Shown: positions 21,235-32,414 of the stretch, in pieces
How the letters are laid out: each line of letters starts with the position of its first letter
Numbering within the stretch: position 1 is the first letter of the stretch
DNA from: Gilvimarinus sp. DA14
Lineage (GTDB): Bacteria > Pseudomonadota > Gammaproteobacteria > Pseudomonadales > Cellvibrionaceae
Direction of reading: 5' to 3'
Length of the DNA: 64,000 nt
NCBI RefSeq assembly: GCF_024204685.1
Contig: NZ_CP100350.1
Coordinates: 1,714,501 to 1,778,500, forward strand
Notes under the pieces: generated by a model
Database searches by the model: none
What the model was told of the DNA's origin: nothing
What the model saw: the letters and a program-made list of their open reading frames with translations, nothing else
Translations under genes and position numbers: made by a program

Positions 21235-22650
21235 TTATTTTTGCAGCTCTTGCTGAATATCCTCTACACCACGAAGCCAGGGCTGAGCATCGCGCTGCTT
21301 GGCAGGCAGCCGGGCAATGGCCGCCTGTGCCTCTGCTCTGGATGAATATCTACCGGCCAACACCACATACCAAGGCTTACCTGCCCGCGTTGAACTATAA
21401 ACCCGTAACTGATCACTATTCGCTTGGGCTCGCTGATAGCTTTGCGCAGACGCAAGGTTACTCACACCCAATACTTGCAAGGTATAGGAGTCTTTCGGCC
21501 ACGATAATATTTCCAGCTCATCCTCGCTGTACGACGCATCGGCCGGCCTCACAGCGACGCTCGACGATGAAGATGAAGATGAAGATGAAGAAATTATCTC
21601 AGGCGCAGGTGCTAACACCAAGCTGGAGCTTGCACCCTGTACTTCAGCCTTATTGACATCATCAGGTCGGGATGCAGGCTCACTGACGGAAGACACCTGA
21701 GCGGAAGACGACTCAAGGCTGCTAGCCGCTTGCGACGATACTGCCGCGCCCACATCAGCAGCGGGGATCTTTAGCGTCTTGCTCGTTGCTACATCTTGAG
21801 TTGCATCATTACTGTAAAGATAGACCATCCCCAAAGCAGTAATAAGGCCCGCGACAGCAAGTATATGCACTACCGGAAGCTTAGAAATCGATTGAGGGCT
21901 GGCATCGCTATCTTGGGGAGGATCGCTTACAACAGCGTAATCCTGTAACCATAGCCTGGCCGACGCCAGCAAGCTGCCTATATTACCGGATGCAGAATCC
22001 CACCAGGGCTCTACCAATGAACGATCAAACAGCGGCTCGCCTTCGTAGCCGGCATCGTCGAGACGCCGCTGCAACAACTGAATCGACTCGTGTAAATCAA
22101 TTTGCGGCAGCTGAAAATCCTGCACCTCTATATCAGGCATACCATAGCTATCGAGCCTGGGGGCTAGATCATCGCGCCCCAGGAGCAGGAGGCGAATAGG
22201 AGGCAGGTCTTGCGCCGACTGCAATAAGCTCATTAACGGAACGAGCGTCTCATCTCCCAATGCGTCGGCATCATCGATCACTACATAGATCTGGCCTTCG
22301 GCCATTGCAGAGCGTATCTGGACAAGTAACTCGCCGGTACTAGTATCAGCATTGAGGGGAAGATTGAGAAAATCTGCGATTTTTCTCAGTAGGTGATCAC
22401 CTTCAGCCCCGCGCGCGGAAAAGTAAATTGTCTCGCGTGACAGCGCCAAACGATTATACAGTTCTGCAGCGAGCGAAGTCTTACCCTCACCCTCTGCGCC
22501 GGTAATCACCACTAGCGGAGCAATAAACTCTATGTTGTGTAGTACCTCAAGAGAAAGCGCTTCCAGCCCGGACCACAACTCGGCTGCAGGCGCAACGGCC
22601 ATCGGGTCATGATCTAACCCAAGTAGCGCAAAGTAGCTAGGCTCACTCAT
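21235..22650 (-). CDS. DamX-like AAA ATPase with SPOR domain
   Basis: Inner-membrane cell-division-associated protein of the DamX type (471 aa). The N-terminal AAA/ExeA-like ATPase has Walker A GAEGEGKTS (about 51–59) and Walker B YVVIDDADAL. One membrane segment lies at about 258–279, then a Ser/Ala-rich linker with an 11-serine run, then a C-terminal SPOR domain (YTLQVLGV, WYVVLAGRYSSRAEA) that should bind denuded septal glycan. The ATG at 22650 has GGAG 6 nt upstream; a GTG at 22668 abuts the aroB stop. The position after aroKB is the usual one for damX. Confidence 0.88.
   Translation of the reverse strand: MSEPSYFALLGLDHDPMAVAPAAELWSGLEALSLEVLHNIEFIAPLVVITGAEGEGKTSLAAELYNRLALSRETIYFSARGAEGDHLLRKIADFLNLPLNADTSTGELLVQIRSAMAEGQIYVVIDDADALGDETLVPLMSLLQSAQDLPPIRLLLLGRDDLAPRLDSYGMPDIEVQDFQLPQIDLHESIQLLQRRLDDAGYEGEPLFDRSLVEPWWDSASGNIGSLLASARLWLQDYAVVSDPPQDSDASPQSISKLPVVHILAVAGLITALGMVYLYSNDATQDVATSKTLKIPAADVGAAVSSQAASSLESSSAQVSSVSEPASRPDDVNKAEVQGASSSLVLAPAPEIISSSSSSSSSSSVAVRPADASYSEDELEILSWPKDSYTLQVLGVSNLASAQSYQRAQANSDQLRVYSSTRAGKPWYVVLAGRYSSRAEAQAAIARLPAKQRDAQPWLRGVEDIQQELQK
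21568..21591 (-). repeat. tandem hexamer repeat coding polyserine
   Basis: Four perfect tandem copies of a 6-bp unit (TGAAGA on the plus strand), read as TCT-TCA serine codons in the linker of the DamX-like protein. Unit changes would keep the frame and alter linker length. Confidence 0.85.
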
Positions 22651-22668
22651 GACGGACTCCGTAGTCAC

Positions 22669-23754
22669 TTAGGCAATGCGCGATTGGGTAAGCGTTTGTT
22701 CGAGCAATTGCGCATCGAAGTCTGCGGTGACAACCGCTTTGCCCAATGCCTCGAGCAAGACCAGGCGCAAACCACCATCCATCGCCTTTTTATCGACTGC
22801 CATCAACGTTAAAAAGTCGTCGTTGCTCATGTCAGCTGGAGCGATGGTAGGTAAGCGGGCTGCCAGCAAAAGGCTGCGCGTTCGCTCAACCAAATCGGCG
22901 GGTACATTGCCCATACGCTGCGACAAGTCTACAGCCATCATCATGCCGGCGGCCACAGCCTCACCGTGCAGCCAGTTACCATACCCTTGAGCCGTTTCAA
23001 TGGCGTGACCAAAAGTGTGCCCTAAATTCAATATGGCACGGACACCACCCTCGCGCTCATCTTCTGCAACCACTTTGGCTTTATCCTCGCAGGAGCGCAC
23101 CACGCAATAGGCAAGCGCGTCGGTATCTCCAGCCATTACTCGTGCAATATTCTCTTCGAGCCAAACAAAAAAGCTGGCATCGCAAATCAACCCGTACTTA
23201 ATCACCTCGGCAACCCCTGCAGCCAACTCACGAACCGGAAGGCTCTTTAACACAGAGACATCGGCCAGCACCGCTTGAGGCTGATAAAAGGCGCCTATCA
23301 TATTCTTACCCAGTGGGTGATTTACCCCCGTTTTACCGCCGACGGAGGAATCTACCATTGAAAGTAAGGTAGTGGGTATTTGAATAAATTTTACGCCGCG
23401 CTGATAGCAAGCCGCGGCAAAGCCCGCCATATCGCCAATGACTCCGCCACCCAGGGCTATGAGCGTACATTGACGATTAAAGCGCGCCTGCAACAGACCA
23501 TCAAAAACCAGATTTAGGGTTTCCAGGTTTTTATGTTTTTCGCCATCGGGCAACACGACGGTTTCCAGGGTGTAACCGCCACCAGACAGGGCTTCTAATA
23601 ATGTCTGTAAATACAGCGGGGCAACGGTCTCATTGGTGACAACGCAAACTTGCCGACCGTGGATGTGAGGGGTTAAATACTCGGGACTAAACAGCCCCTC
23701 ACCGATATAGATAGGATAACTGCGCTCACCGAGCTCTACCTTTAAGCTATGCAT
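22669..23754 (-). CDS. aroB: 3-dehydroquinate synthase
   Basis: Second step of the shikimate pathway, converting DAHP to 3-dehydroquinate with NAD and a divalent metal. About 361 aa from the ATG at 23754 (E. coli 362); a GTG four codons upstream is possible. The NAD-binding [10 protein letters not shown] and [14 protein letters not shown] are visible, as are metal-site segments including HGEAVAAGM and [12 protein letters not shown]. It lies 77–90 bp after aroK and 19 bp before the DamX-like gene, the common gammaproteobacterial order. Confidence 0.96.
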   Translation of the reverse strand: MHSLKVELGERSYPIYIGEGLFSPEYLTPHIHGRQVCVVTNETVAPLYLQTLLEALSGGGYTLETVVLPDGEKHKNLETLNLVFDGLLQARFNRQCTLIALGGGVIGDMAGFAAACYQRGVKFIQIPTTLLSMVDSSVGGKTGVNHPLGKNMIGAFYQPQAVLADVSVLKSLPVRELAAGVAEVIKYGLICDASFFVWLEENIARVMAGDTDALAYCVVRSCEDKAKVVAEDEREGGVRAILNLGHTFGHAIETAQGYGNWLHGEAVAAGMMMAVDLSQRMGNVPADLVERTRSLLLAARLPTIAPADMSNDDFLTLMAVDKKAMDGGLRLVLLEALGKAVVTADFDAQLLEQTLTQSRIA

Positions 23755-23843
23755 AATCTTTGGCACCGTTGCGAAAACTCTGCGGCTAGTTTACCACAGA
23801 CACCCTCAGGCAAACGCGGGCAACAAGCGCAGAACAGCAATAC

Positions 23844-24353
23844 CTAAAGTAAGGCGTCGACAATTTCCTGCACAGCTGCCTTGGGGCTAAAACGGTCGGT
23901 ATTAACCACCAAGGTGGCAATGGCGCGATAGATAGGCTCACGCTCGGTCAGTATTTCTACAATTCGTTGCCTGGGGTTTTCAACCTGCAACAAAGGGCGC
24001 TTGCGATCCCGTGACGTGCGCTCAACCAGCTGCTCTACCGATGCGTTCAAATAGCAGACACAGCCGTGACTTTGCATCAGCTGGCAATTTTGCTCACGAG
24101 TGACAATTCCGCCGCCGGTGGCGATCACCGAAATTTCACCTTCGCAAAGCTCTTTTAAAACGCCCGTTTCGCGATCACGAAAGCCCTCTTCACCTTCCAT
24201 ATCAAAGATCCATGGGATATCCGCCCCGGTTCTGGACTCTATCAAGCGATCGGTATCGACAAAGGGAAGGTGTAACTCAGAGGCCAATAAGCGGCCGATG
24301 GTAGACTTGCCGACCCCCATGGGGCCGACAAGAAAGACATGCTGTTTAATCAT
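23844..24353 (-). CDS. aroK: shikimate kinase
   Basis: Phosphorylates shikimate to shikimate 3-phosphate using ATP. 169 aa, typical length. The P-loop is GPMGVGKSTIGR near the N-terminus. Substrate-binding features include DTDRLIESRTG and the RDRETGVL segment, followed by the glycine-rich ATGGGIV and the lid-region RDRKRPLLQ. It starts only 3 bp after the pilQ stop and is probably transcribed from the pil operon as well as locally. Single-domain AroK type rather than AroL is supported by genome context. Confidence 0.95.
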   Translation of the reverse strand: MIKQHVFLVGPMGVGKSTIGRLLASELHLPFVDTDRLIESRTGADIPWIFDMEGEEGFRDRETGVLKELCEGEISVIATGGGIVTREQNCQLMQSHGCVCYLNASVEQLVERTSRDRKRPLLQVENPRQRIVEILTEREPIYRAIATLVVNTDRFSPKAAVQEIVDALL

Positions 24354-24356
24354 CCG

Positions 24357-26498
24357 TTATTCAGTCAACTCGTTAGCCATAATACGCGGAGTAATAAAGA
24401 CCAACAGTTCACTTTTCTCATTGTTCACAATATCGCGACGGAACAGGCGCCCCAAGTAAGGGATATCACCCAAGAATGGCACTTTATCCACACCGGTCAG
24501 TTGTTGCATCTCGAAAATACCACCCAACACAATAGTCTGACCATCGCTGACGAGGACTTTTGTGTTCACCCGAGTAATGTCGATAATCGGAACGTTAAAC
24601 TCTTGGTTAATCTCAGCAAGCAAATCTTTTTTGATCGCCAAGTCCATAATGATGTTGTTATCCGGTGTGATCTGCGGCGTAACATCCAGCTCCAAGACAA
24701 CCTCTTTAAAGGACGCAGCCGTTGCACCACTGGCCGAAGCCTCTTGGTAGGGGATCTCACTACCGGTAGAAATCTTAGCCTGCTGCTTATCGCCGGTAAT
24801 CACTTTAGGCTGGGAGACAATCTCGGCGTAGCCGTTGTACTCCATTGCTGACAGCTCCAGATCCAAGAAGGTGTTATCGGTCAACAAGCCGAAAGCAATA
24901 CTGCCAACAGGGTTTTCGATCCCCATGTCCACCATCATGTTTTCATTCAGATCCATGGTGCCGCCACCATAGATAAAGTCAAACGGAGTGCCGGGGTCTG
25001 AATCCAAACCATCAACAGAGCCACCCACCTCAAACAAAGCGTCATCGCCCAGGCTGGCTCCTACACCACCCCAGCGCACACCCAGCTCTTCGCGGAAATC
25101 TTTGTTGGCAATAACCAAACGCGCCTCGATCATCACCTGCTTGATCGGCACATCAATTTCTTGCAGCAACGTTTTAAATGCTTCAACGCGATCTACTGTA
25201 TCGGTGACAATAATTGAGTTGGTACGGCTATCAACCACCGCATGGCCGCGCTCAGACAGCAGGGTGTAATTGGCGCCCTGACTGTTGTTACTGCGGTTGC
25301 CACTTTCACCACCCATGGCGATTTCAAAAACTTCCTGCGCATTGGCGTAGCTGATGCGAATATATTCAGTGCGCAGCGGTGCCAATTCTTCTAACTGACG
25401 CTTGGTAGACAGCTCTTGGCGCTCGCGCTCAGCGATTTCTGCCGCCGGTGCCACCATCAGCACATTACCCACCTGACGCTTATCCAAACCTTTGGTTTTA
25501 AGTACCATATCGAGCGCCTGATCCCAGGGCACATTGTCCAAACGCAGCGTAATCCGACCTTGCACCGTGTCAGAGGCAACCAGATTAAGCTCAGTGAAAT
25601 CAGCAATAATCTGTAAGACCGCGCGCACTTCAATATCTTGGAAGTTAAAAGACAGGCGCGCCCCAGTGTATTCAAATTCGCGCTCTTTCTGGGCTTTCTC
25701 AGCCGCCGTTAGAGGCTTAACACTAACGATATAACGGTTATTGGTTTGGTAGGCGAGATAATCAAACTCACCCTGCGCCTTAATATTTAGTACCGCATCG
25801 CCATCGTCGCTGTCGGCCGAAATAATGCTAACCGGGGTAGCAAAATCAATCACATCAAGGCGGCGACGCAGTTCAGCAGGCAGCTGAGTATTGCTAAAAC
25901 GAACCCGCACACCTTCGGCCGTATCGCGCAGATCAGCACGGATACTACTGTTGGACAAATCGACAATAATTCGACCTTCCCCGCTTTCCCCGCGGCGAAA
26001 ATCAATGGCTTTGATAGCCTTAGCGCCAGAGCTTTTAGACTGCGTAGTAGTAACCGCCTTGGCTGTTTGGCTGGCGGTATTTTGCTGCACCACGCCTGGA
26101 TCATTAGCTCCTACCTCAACGACATAAGCATTGCCATCAACACTCGATTTGTAAGTAGAGAGGTTTTCCAGATTCAAAATCAGGCGGGTACGGTCACCAG
26201 AGGTCAGCACCATGGCGCTCTTGCCATTGTCAAACGCCAATGGATAGCGGCGCTCTTGCAGCTCGCTGACAACCTCGGGGAAGTCCAGCACAATGCGCGC
26301 AGGAGATTCAATCGTATACCCTTGGGGCTCGGGAGGCGCGTCACTGAAAGTAAGGCGCACCTCAAAGCGCTGATTAGGCAGCTCTGCGAACCGGATATCG
26401 TCCAGGGTTGTCGCCCCCGCCGCACACGACAGCAGGGAAACCATTAGCAACACGAGTGTTTTTCTCATTTTCCACCCCATAAAGAACAAAGCACGCAT
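24357..26498 (-). CDS. pilQ: type IV pilus secretin
   Basis: Outer-membrane secretin through which the type IV pilus passes (713 aa). After a signal peptide there are two AMIN domains (peptidoglycan-binding, about 30–240), then STN/secretin N domains, and the C-terminal secretin with the closing signature VPFLGDIPYLGRLFRR. The ATG at 26498 is 6 bp past pilP, with AAGGA about 10 nt upstream; an ATG ten codons in (26468) gives a tidier signal peptide and may be the true start. Last of the five pilMNOPQ genes. Confidence 0.95.
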   Translation of the reverse strand: MRALFFMGWKMRKTLVLLMVSLLSCAAGATTLDDIRFAELPNQRFEVRLTFSDAPPEPQGYTIESPARIVLDFPEVVSELQERRYPLAFDNGKSAMVLTSGDRTRLILNLENLSTYKSSVDGNAYVVEVGANDPGVVQQNTASQTAKAVTTTQSKSSGAKAIKAIDFRRGESGEGRIIVDLSNSSIRADLRDTAEGVRVRFSNTQLPAELRRRLDVIDFATPVSIISADSDDGDAVLNIKAQGEFDYLAYQTNNRYIVSVKPLTAAEKAQKEREFEYTGARLSFNFQDIEVRAVLQIIADFTELNLVASDTVQGRITLRLDNVPWDQALDMVLKTKGLDKRQVGNVLMVAPAAEIAERERQELSTKRQLEELAPLRTEYIRISYANAQEVFEIAMGGESGNRSNNSQGANYTLLSERGHAVVDSRTNSIIVTDTVDRVEAFKTLLQEIDVPIKQVMIEARLVIANKDFREELGVRWGGVGASLGDDALFEVGGSVDGLDSDPGTPFDFIYGGGTMDLNENMMVDMGIENPVGSIAFGLLTDNTFLDLELSAMEYNGYAEIVSQPKVITGDKQQAKISTGSEIPYQEASASGATAASFKEVVLELDVTPQITPDNNIIMDLAIKKDLLAEINQEFNVPIIDITRVNTKVLVSDGQTIVLGGIFEMQQLTGVDKVPFLGDIPYLGRLFRRDIVNNEKSELLVFITPRIMANELTE

Positions 26499-26504
26499 GA
26501 CCGC

Positions 26505-27035
26505 CTATTCCTTTTCTTGTAATTTGATAATACGAGGACGCTCGACCCAGCCGTCATCGCCATCGGATACGATTTCCATCACCTCAATTTGCGTCGGTGA
26601 TGCCGATATAATCTTGCCGTGATTACGGCCCATGTAGTTGCCCACGGTGACAGGCTCAACGCTACGCTGACTACCTGGCCCGGTGTCGATCAAGGCCCAT
26701 AGAGTACCTTGTTGCTCCACCGTACCTACCATCAGCATATTGGTGATACTGAAATTTTCCAGGTACTCTTTCGGCCGACTCAAATCAGGCTCGACGGATT
26801 TGCCGCCCTTGACGCTGGCCAGTTCCTCAACAGGACGCTCAAACGGACTGCGCAAGGTCATCGCCGAATAGCTAAACGGTGGCAGAGGCCGAAATACAGG
26901 CAAAGGTTCAATCTGCTTGCCCGGGCGACGCTTGGTCTCCTCAATGTAATCACGCAAGTCGCTTAAATCGCCGCCTGCGCCACAACCGGCCAGTAGCACT
27001 ACAGCCAAAAGAAGCGGGGTCTTATTATTCATCAT
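26505..27035 (-). CDS. pilP: type IV pilus lipoprotein PilP
   Basis: Inner-membrane lipoprotein linking the PilMNO platform to the PilQ secretin. 176 aa with lipobox LAGC near residue 18, a proline-rich linker (about 40–60) and the conserved beta-domain that contains MLMVGTVEQQGTLWALI. A strong GGAGGAGG stands immediately before the ATG. Its start overlaps the end of pilO by 11 bp, as expected for a tightly coupled operon. Confidence 0.93.
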   Translation of the reverse strand: MMNNKTPLLLAVVLLAGCGAGGDLSDLRDYIEETKRRPGKQIEPLPVFRPLPPFSYSAMTLRSPFERPVEELASVKGGKSVEPDLSRPKEYLENFSITNMLMVGTVEQQGTLWALIDTGPGSQRSVEPVTVGNYMGRNHGKIISASPTQIEVMEIVSDGDDGWVERPRIIKLQEKE

Positions 27036-27636
27036 CCCCTCCTCCTTGATAATGGTAGGTTTTAGCCCCTATCTCCATCAACAAGTCTCCACCCTCTTCG
27101 GACTGCTTGATAGAAAAATCATGCAGGGTGACAATACGCGGCATGCCTGCCACACCACTGACGAAGCCACCGAAATCGTGATAGCCACCCTTCACGCTAA
27201 TACTAATAGGCAACTCCACATAATATTCTGCATCTCGCTGATCTTGCAGCTCAAGACTCAGATCACTTAAACCGCTTTCGACGCTGCGCGCATCGATATC
27301 ATCCAACAAGCCAGGCACTTCATTGTCAGAGGGCAAGCGTGCCAACAAAGACTCGAAAGAGCGCTGCATTTCTTCCATTTGCGCTCGATAAGCCGCCAGG
27401 TTGGCCGCCTGCGCACTGCGTGTTTCAAAAGTTTGACGCAAGGTGCGCTCTTCAGCCTGCTCTCGCACTAAAGTTTCGTTAATTGATTTAACTTTAAAGT
27501 AGTAGGTGGCCGCCAACACAGCGGCAACAATAAACAGACATACAAGAATTTTTGTTGGCAGAGGCCAAACACCCAGCTTATTGGGATCTTCGTAATCAAA
27601 CTCGCGAACTTGCGCAATGGTATCTTTAAAAGCCAT
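27025..27636 (-). CDS. pilO: type IV pilus protein PilO
   Basis: Bitopic inner-membrane alignment protein that pairs with PilN (203 aa). A short cytoplasmic N-terminus precedes one membrane segment at about residues 28–48, then a coiled region (about 50–100) and a ferredoxin-like periplasmic domain ending with the characteristic KTYHYQ-type strand. It overlaps pilN by 1 nt and pilP by 11 nt. Confidence 0.93.
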   Translation of the reverse strand: MAFKDTIAQVREFDYEDPNKLGVWPLPTKILVCLFIVAAVLAATYYFKVKSINETLVREQAEERTLRQTFETRSAQAANLAAYRAQMEEMQRSFESLLARLPSDNEVPGLLDDIDARSVESGLSDLSLELQDQRDAEYYVELPISISVKGGYHDFGGFVSGVAGMPRIVTLHDFSIKQSEEGGDLLMEIGAKTYHYQGGGDDE

Positions 27637-28216
27637 TACTCTGCCCCCTGCTCTTCTGACTCAACATCAGCCGCTTTAGCAACAACCGTTTTAACGGTCA
27701 TAACAAAAGCATTTGCTTGCCCTCCTGCCCCCGGAGCCACTTCTACCGATGACAAGTTGGGTGAGTCGTACCAGGGAGAGGCATCCAGATTACGCATAAA
27801 ACTGGACACCCGGTTATTCGATTCCGCCAGACCTTCCATATTCATGGTTTCGCCAACCCGCTCCAAGGAGGTCAGATAGACGCCATCGGGAATAGCGCGG
27901 ACCAAATCGTCAAAATGATGCACGATTACCGAGCGAGTGCCTTCAAGGCTACGAATTAGCTCCATGAGTTCGAGCAGTTCTTCGCGCTTTTTCTGCAGAT
28001 CTTTAATTTCGGCAACTTTTTTGTCCAGCTCGGTAATCTCGGCCTGCAGCATTTGGTTGCGCTGACGCTGATGATCTACCCGACCATTGGCCTGGGATAC
28101 CCAGAAAAACGCAAGCACACAGGCGACTAAAAACACGCCGAACATGATGGCGATAAATTCTTTCTTCTTTTCTTCCCGGTAGGTGACCCGCCAGGGAAGG
28201 AGGTTTATATTAGCCA

Positions 28217-28217
<1 letters not shown>
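27636..28217 (-). CDS. pilN: type IV pilus protein PilN
   Basis: Bitopic inner-membrane protein of the pilus alignment complex (193 aa). The N-terminal motif INLLPWR, the PilM-binding peptide, is intact at residues 4–10. A membrane segment follows at about 22–42, then a coiled stretch (about 45–75) and the periplasmic ferredoxin-like domain. It overlaps both neighbours by 1 nt (stop/start), showing translational coupling. Confidence 0.94.
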
Positions 28218-29305
<1,088 letters not shown>

Positions 29306-29320
29306 TTAGCCGTCGTTTAT

Positions 29321-29348
29321 GTTATAGCACTTTAACTTAAGCCTGCAA
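29321..29348 (-). promoter_or_regulatory. pilM operon promoter candidate
   Basis: On the minus strand, TTGCAG (29343–29348) and TATAAC (29321–29326) are spaced by 16 nt, 37 bp upstream of the pilM start. Four of six and five of six bases match sigma-70 consensus. Confidence 0.5.
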
Positions 29349-29383
29349 CAAGTACACACATATGTAAACCGATAAAAACCCCG

Positions 29384-29389
29384 TATAAT
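29384..29389 (+). promoter_or_regulatory. mrcA -10 element
   Basis: Perfect TATAAT 51 bp before the mrcA ATG. The matching -35 is weak (no clear TTGACA at 15–18 nt upstream). Confidence 0.45.
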
Positions 29390-29439
29390 GCTGGCCTCAA
29401 TCGGCAGATGTTGCTAACCCTCTAATTCCCATAGAAAAA

Positions 29440-31881
29440 ATGCTTAAAAAATATTCTTTTATCAAAGTGCTTTTATGGTTAATCGCGGCCGGATGCGGCG
29501 TGACAGCCATCACATTTGCCGGCCTCTACCTCTATCTTGACCCAAAACTGCCGGATGTTCAGTCTTTAAGACAAATAAAACTGCAAACTCCCCTGCGCAT
29601 CTACTCCAGCGACAACAAGCTTATCGGCGAGTTTGGCGAGCAGCGGCGTACCCCTATCAGCTATAACAAGATCCCACCGTTATACATAAAAGCTCTACTT
29701 TCAGCGGAAGATGCCCAATTCTACGGCCATAACGGCGTCTCCATTAAAGGACTTTTGCGAGCGACTTCACAATTATTGCAAACAGGACAGATTCAGTCCG
29801 GCGGCAGCACCATTACCATGCAAGTAGCGAGGAACTTTTTCCTCACTTTCAACCAGACTTTTGCCCGCAAATTCAATGAAATTTTGCTCGCCCTGCAGAT
29901 CGAGCGCGAACTCAGCAAAGCCGAAATCCTCGAGCTATACAACAACAAAATTTATTTTGGTAACCGCGCCTATGGCATCCAAGCCGCCGCCAGCGTCTAT
30001 TACGGCAAGGATATCGGCGATTTGAGCCTCGCCCAATGGGCGATGATCGCCGGTTTACCCAAAGCCCCGTCAGCCTACAACCCGCTGGCCAATCCCCAGC
30101 GCGCCCTGATTCGACGCAATTGGATTCTGGGTCGCATGTACGAGCTGGGCCATATAGACGAGCAGACCTGGCGCAGCGCAACGGCCGAGCCTATTACGGC
30201 CCGCTACCACGGCCTAACCCCTGAGCTCTACGCGCCCTACGTTGCAGAAATGGCGCGCCAGGAAGCCATAGACAGGTTCGGCCAGGCAGCCTACACAGAC
30301 GGCTACAATATCTATACGACAGTGAACGCCCACTTGCAAGAAATCGCGCAACAGGCGGTGGTTGAAGGCATTATCACTTACGATCAGCGCCACGGCTATC
30401 GCGGCCCGGAAGGGAATCTTGCCGACAGCGATGAAAGCGAATGGCTCGAACTACTTAAAGACGTTCCCGCCTATGGCGGCCTGACACCCGCCGTAGTCAC
30501 GCAGGTAGCAGAGCAATCAGCCGACGTTATGCTGCGCGACGGCAGCCTGATTCAGCTCAACTGGGAGCAGGGGCTGTCTGACGCCCGCCCATACCTAAAC
30601 GAAAATTACCGCGGTAAAAAACCCACTACCGCAGCCGATGTTCTGGCCGTTGGCGACTTAATTCGCCTGCGCGAGTCCAATGAGGGCTGGCAATTAAGCC
30701 AGCTACCTGAGGCAGAGGCGGCTCTTATAGCTCTTAACCCCCACGACGGCGCCATTGTCTCTATGGTGGGCGGTTTTGACTTCAACCAAAGTCACTTTAA
30801 CCGGGTCACTCAGGCCACCAGACAACCGGGCTCGTCTTTTAAGCCTTTTATCTACACCACCGCACTTGAGCACGGCTTTACCCCAGCCACCATCATCAAT
30901 GATGCCCCCATTGTGATTGAAGATGCGAGTTTGGAGGGAACTTGGCGCCCCGAAAATGACGGAGGTAAATTCCTTGGCCCCATGCGCATGCGCACGGCCC
31001 TTTATCGCTCGCGCAACTTGGTTTCCATCCGGATTTTACGCTCCCTGGGAATGAAAACAGCACACGAGAGCCTGGCAAGGTTTGGCTTTGACCCCGATGC
31101 CATGCCCTACGACCTGTCGCTCGCCCTGGGCAGCCACGATGTAACACCGCTGCAGCTTGCGGAAGGTTACACCGCTTTTGCCAACGGTGGCTTTAAAGTC
31201 GAGCCCTACCTGATCGACAGAATTGAAACCGTCAATGGTGACCTGCCCTTTAAAGCGACTCCGGCCACCGTCTGCCATAACTGCGAGCGCGAAGAAAAGG
31301 TGGAGAAGCCCGCCGAGGCGAGCACCTTAGAAGAGCTACTCGCAGCGAACAGCGAAAAGCCCGAAGACTCAACGACGGAGACCAGTGTACCCGCGCCGCG
31401 AATTCTGGATGCGCAAACCGCTTTTATCGCCGACTCAATGCTGCGCGATGTGATTGCCCGTGGCACCGGCAAACGCGCACGCGTGCTAGAGCGCGGCGAT
31501 ATCGCAGGTAAAACAGGGACCACCAACGGCCCCCGCGATGCCTGGTTTGCCGGTTACAACCCGGATATCGTGACCGTCACCTGGCTGGGTTTTGACAAAA
31601 ACACCCCTCTGGGTAATAACGAATACGGCGGCTCAGCGGCTCTACCCATTTGGATTGACTATATGCGCGCAGCGTTAGCCGAAAAACCTGAAAAGCCCAG
31701 CAAAAGGCCCAATGGTATCGTCACGGTGCGGATCGATCCGGAAACCGGTAAACGCGCAGGCCCCAATGACCCCGACGCCATCTTTGAAATTTTCCGCGAA
31801 GACAACATTCCCCCCATGGAGGACTCGGGCGCGAGCAGCGCGGACCAAAAAACGCAAATGCTGCCCGAAGAACTCTTTTAA
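29440..31881 (+). CDS. mrcA: penicillin-binding protein 1A
   Basis: Bifunctional peptidoglycan glycosyltransferase/transpeptidase (813 aa). One N-terminal membrane anchor (about 8–31). The GT51 domain has catalytic Glu90 in AEDAQFYGHNG and continues through GGSTITMQVARN. A linker with the ODD-like insert precedes the transpeptidase, whose active site SSFK is at S465–K468, with SRN later and KTGT at about 691. It is divergent from pilM, the standard gammaproteobacterial arrangement. The ATG has no strong ribosome-binding site. Confidence 0.97.
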   Translation: MLKKYSFIKVLLWLIAAGCGVTAITFAGLYLYLDPKLPDVQSLRQIKLQTPLRIYSSDNKLIGEFGEQRRTPISYNKIPPLYIKALLSAEDAQFYGHNGVSIKGLLRATSQLLQTGQIQSGGSTITMQVARNFFLTFNQTFARKFNEILLALQIERELSKAEILELYNNKIYFGNRAYGIQAAASVYYGKDIGDLSLAQWAMIAGLPKAPSAYNPLANPQRALIRRNWILGRMYELGHIDEQTWRSATAEPITARYHGLTPELYAPYVAEMARQEAIDRFGQAAYTDGYNIYTTVNAHLQEIAQQAVVEGIITYDQRHGYRGPEGNLADSDESEWLELLKDVPAYGGLTPAVVTQVAEQSADVMLRDGSLIQLNWEQGLSDARPYLNENYRGKKPTTAADVLAVGDLIRLRESNEGWQLSQLPEAEAALIALNPHDGAIVSMVGGFDFNQSHFNRVTQATRQPGSSFKPFIYTTALEHGFTPATIINDAPIVIEDASLEGTWRPENDGGKFLGPMRMRTALYRSRNLVSIRILRSLGMKTAHESLARFGFDPDAMPYDLSLALGSHDVTPLQLAEGYTAFANGGFKVEPYLIDRIETVNGDLPFKATPATVCHNCEREEKVEKPAEASTLEELLAANSEKPEDSTTETSVPAPRILDAQTAFIADSMLRDVIARGTGKRARVLERGDIAGKTGTTNGPRDAWFAGYNPDIVTVTWLGFDKNTPLGNNEYGGSAALPIWIDYMRAALAEKPEKPSKRPNGIVTVRIDPETGKRAGPNDPDAIFEIFREDNIPPMEDSGASSADQKTQMLPEELF

Positions 31882-31891
31882 TACCGCACAC

Positions 31892-31922
31892 AAAAAAGCC
31901 CGTCGCGAAGACGGGCTTTTTT
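31892..31922. terminator. bidirectional intrinsic terminator
   Basis: Nine-bp stem AAGCCCGTC/GACGGGCTT with a 5-nt loop and A/T runs on both sides, between convergent mrcA and rpmE. Confidence 0.92.
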
Positions 31923-31958
31923 ATTGGCTGCTGGAGCATAGCTCCAAGACAACTCACA

Positions 31959-32180
31959 TTACTTTTTAGCGCCACCGATACGGCCGCCAAAACGCTTGTT
32001 GAAGCGATCAATACGACCACCGGTATCAACAACTTTCTGCTTGCCGGTGAAGAATGGGTGACACTCAGAGCAAACGTCGATGTGGAAGTCTTCGCCCAGA
32101 GTAGAGCGAGTTTTGATCTGGTTGCCACAGCTACAGTTTGCAGTGACATCGGTGTAATTCGGATGAATATCAGCTTGCAT
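31959..32180 (-). CDS. rpmE: 50S ribosomal protein L31 (zinc form)
   Basis: Ribosomal protein L31 of 73 aa. The four zinc cysteines are present as CSC (residues 16, 18) and CSEC (37, 40), identifying the C+ form that is normally used under zinc-replete conditions. The C-terminal basic tail [13 protein letters not shown] contacts rRNA. It is divergent from priA, with a promoter candidate about 98 bp upstream giving a leader of roughly 90 nt. Confidence 0.97.
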   Translation of the reverse strand: MQADIHPNYTDVTANCSCGNQIKTRSTLGEDFHIDVCSECHPFFTGKQKVVDTGGRIDRFNKRFGGRIGGAKK

Positions 32181-32277
32181 GATCTTGACCTATGTTGTGT
32201 ATACCGCCACCTGAACACAAGGTCGAAGCCTCTTTGCCTGGCACGGTATCGCGGGTTATCGCAATTTCGGGGCCGCG

Positions 32278-32305
32278 ATACTAACACAACGACTTACCAA
32301 ATCAA
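32278..32305 (-). promoter_or_regulatory. rpmE promoter candidate
   Basis: Minus-strand TTGATT (32300–32305) and TAGTAT (32278–32283) separated by 16 nt. This predicts an rpmE leader of about 90 nt, long enough for ribosomal-protein or zinc-linked control; no Zur-like box was recognised. Confidence 0.4.
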
Positions 32306-32414
32306 GAAAAATGTGCGTTTTTTAGCCTCAAGTAGCCCAACCCTCCGCCCCAGTGAGTTTCCGCATCAATTCCAGTAAGCTTGGCGACTATCAATCATTT
32401 AAGCATTATCCTTA

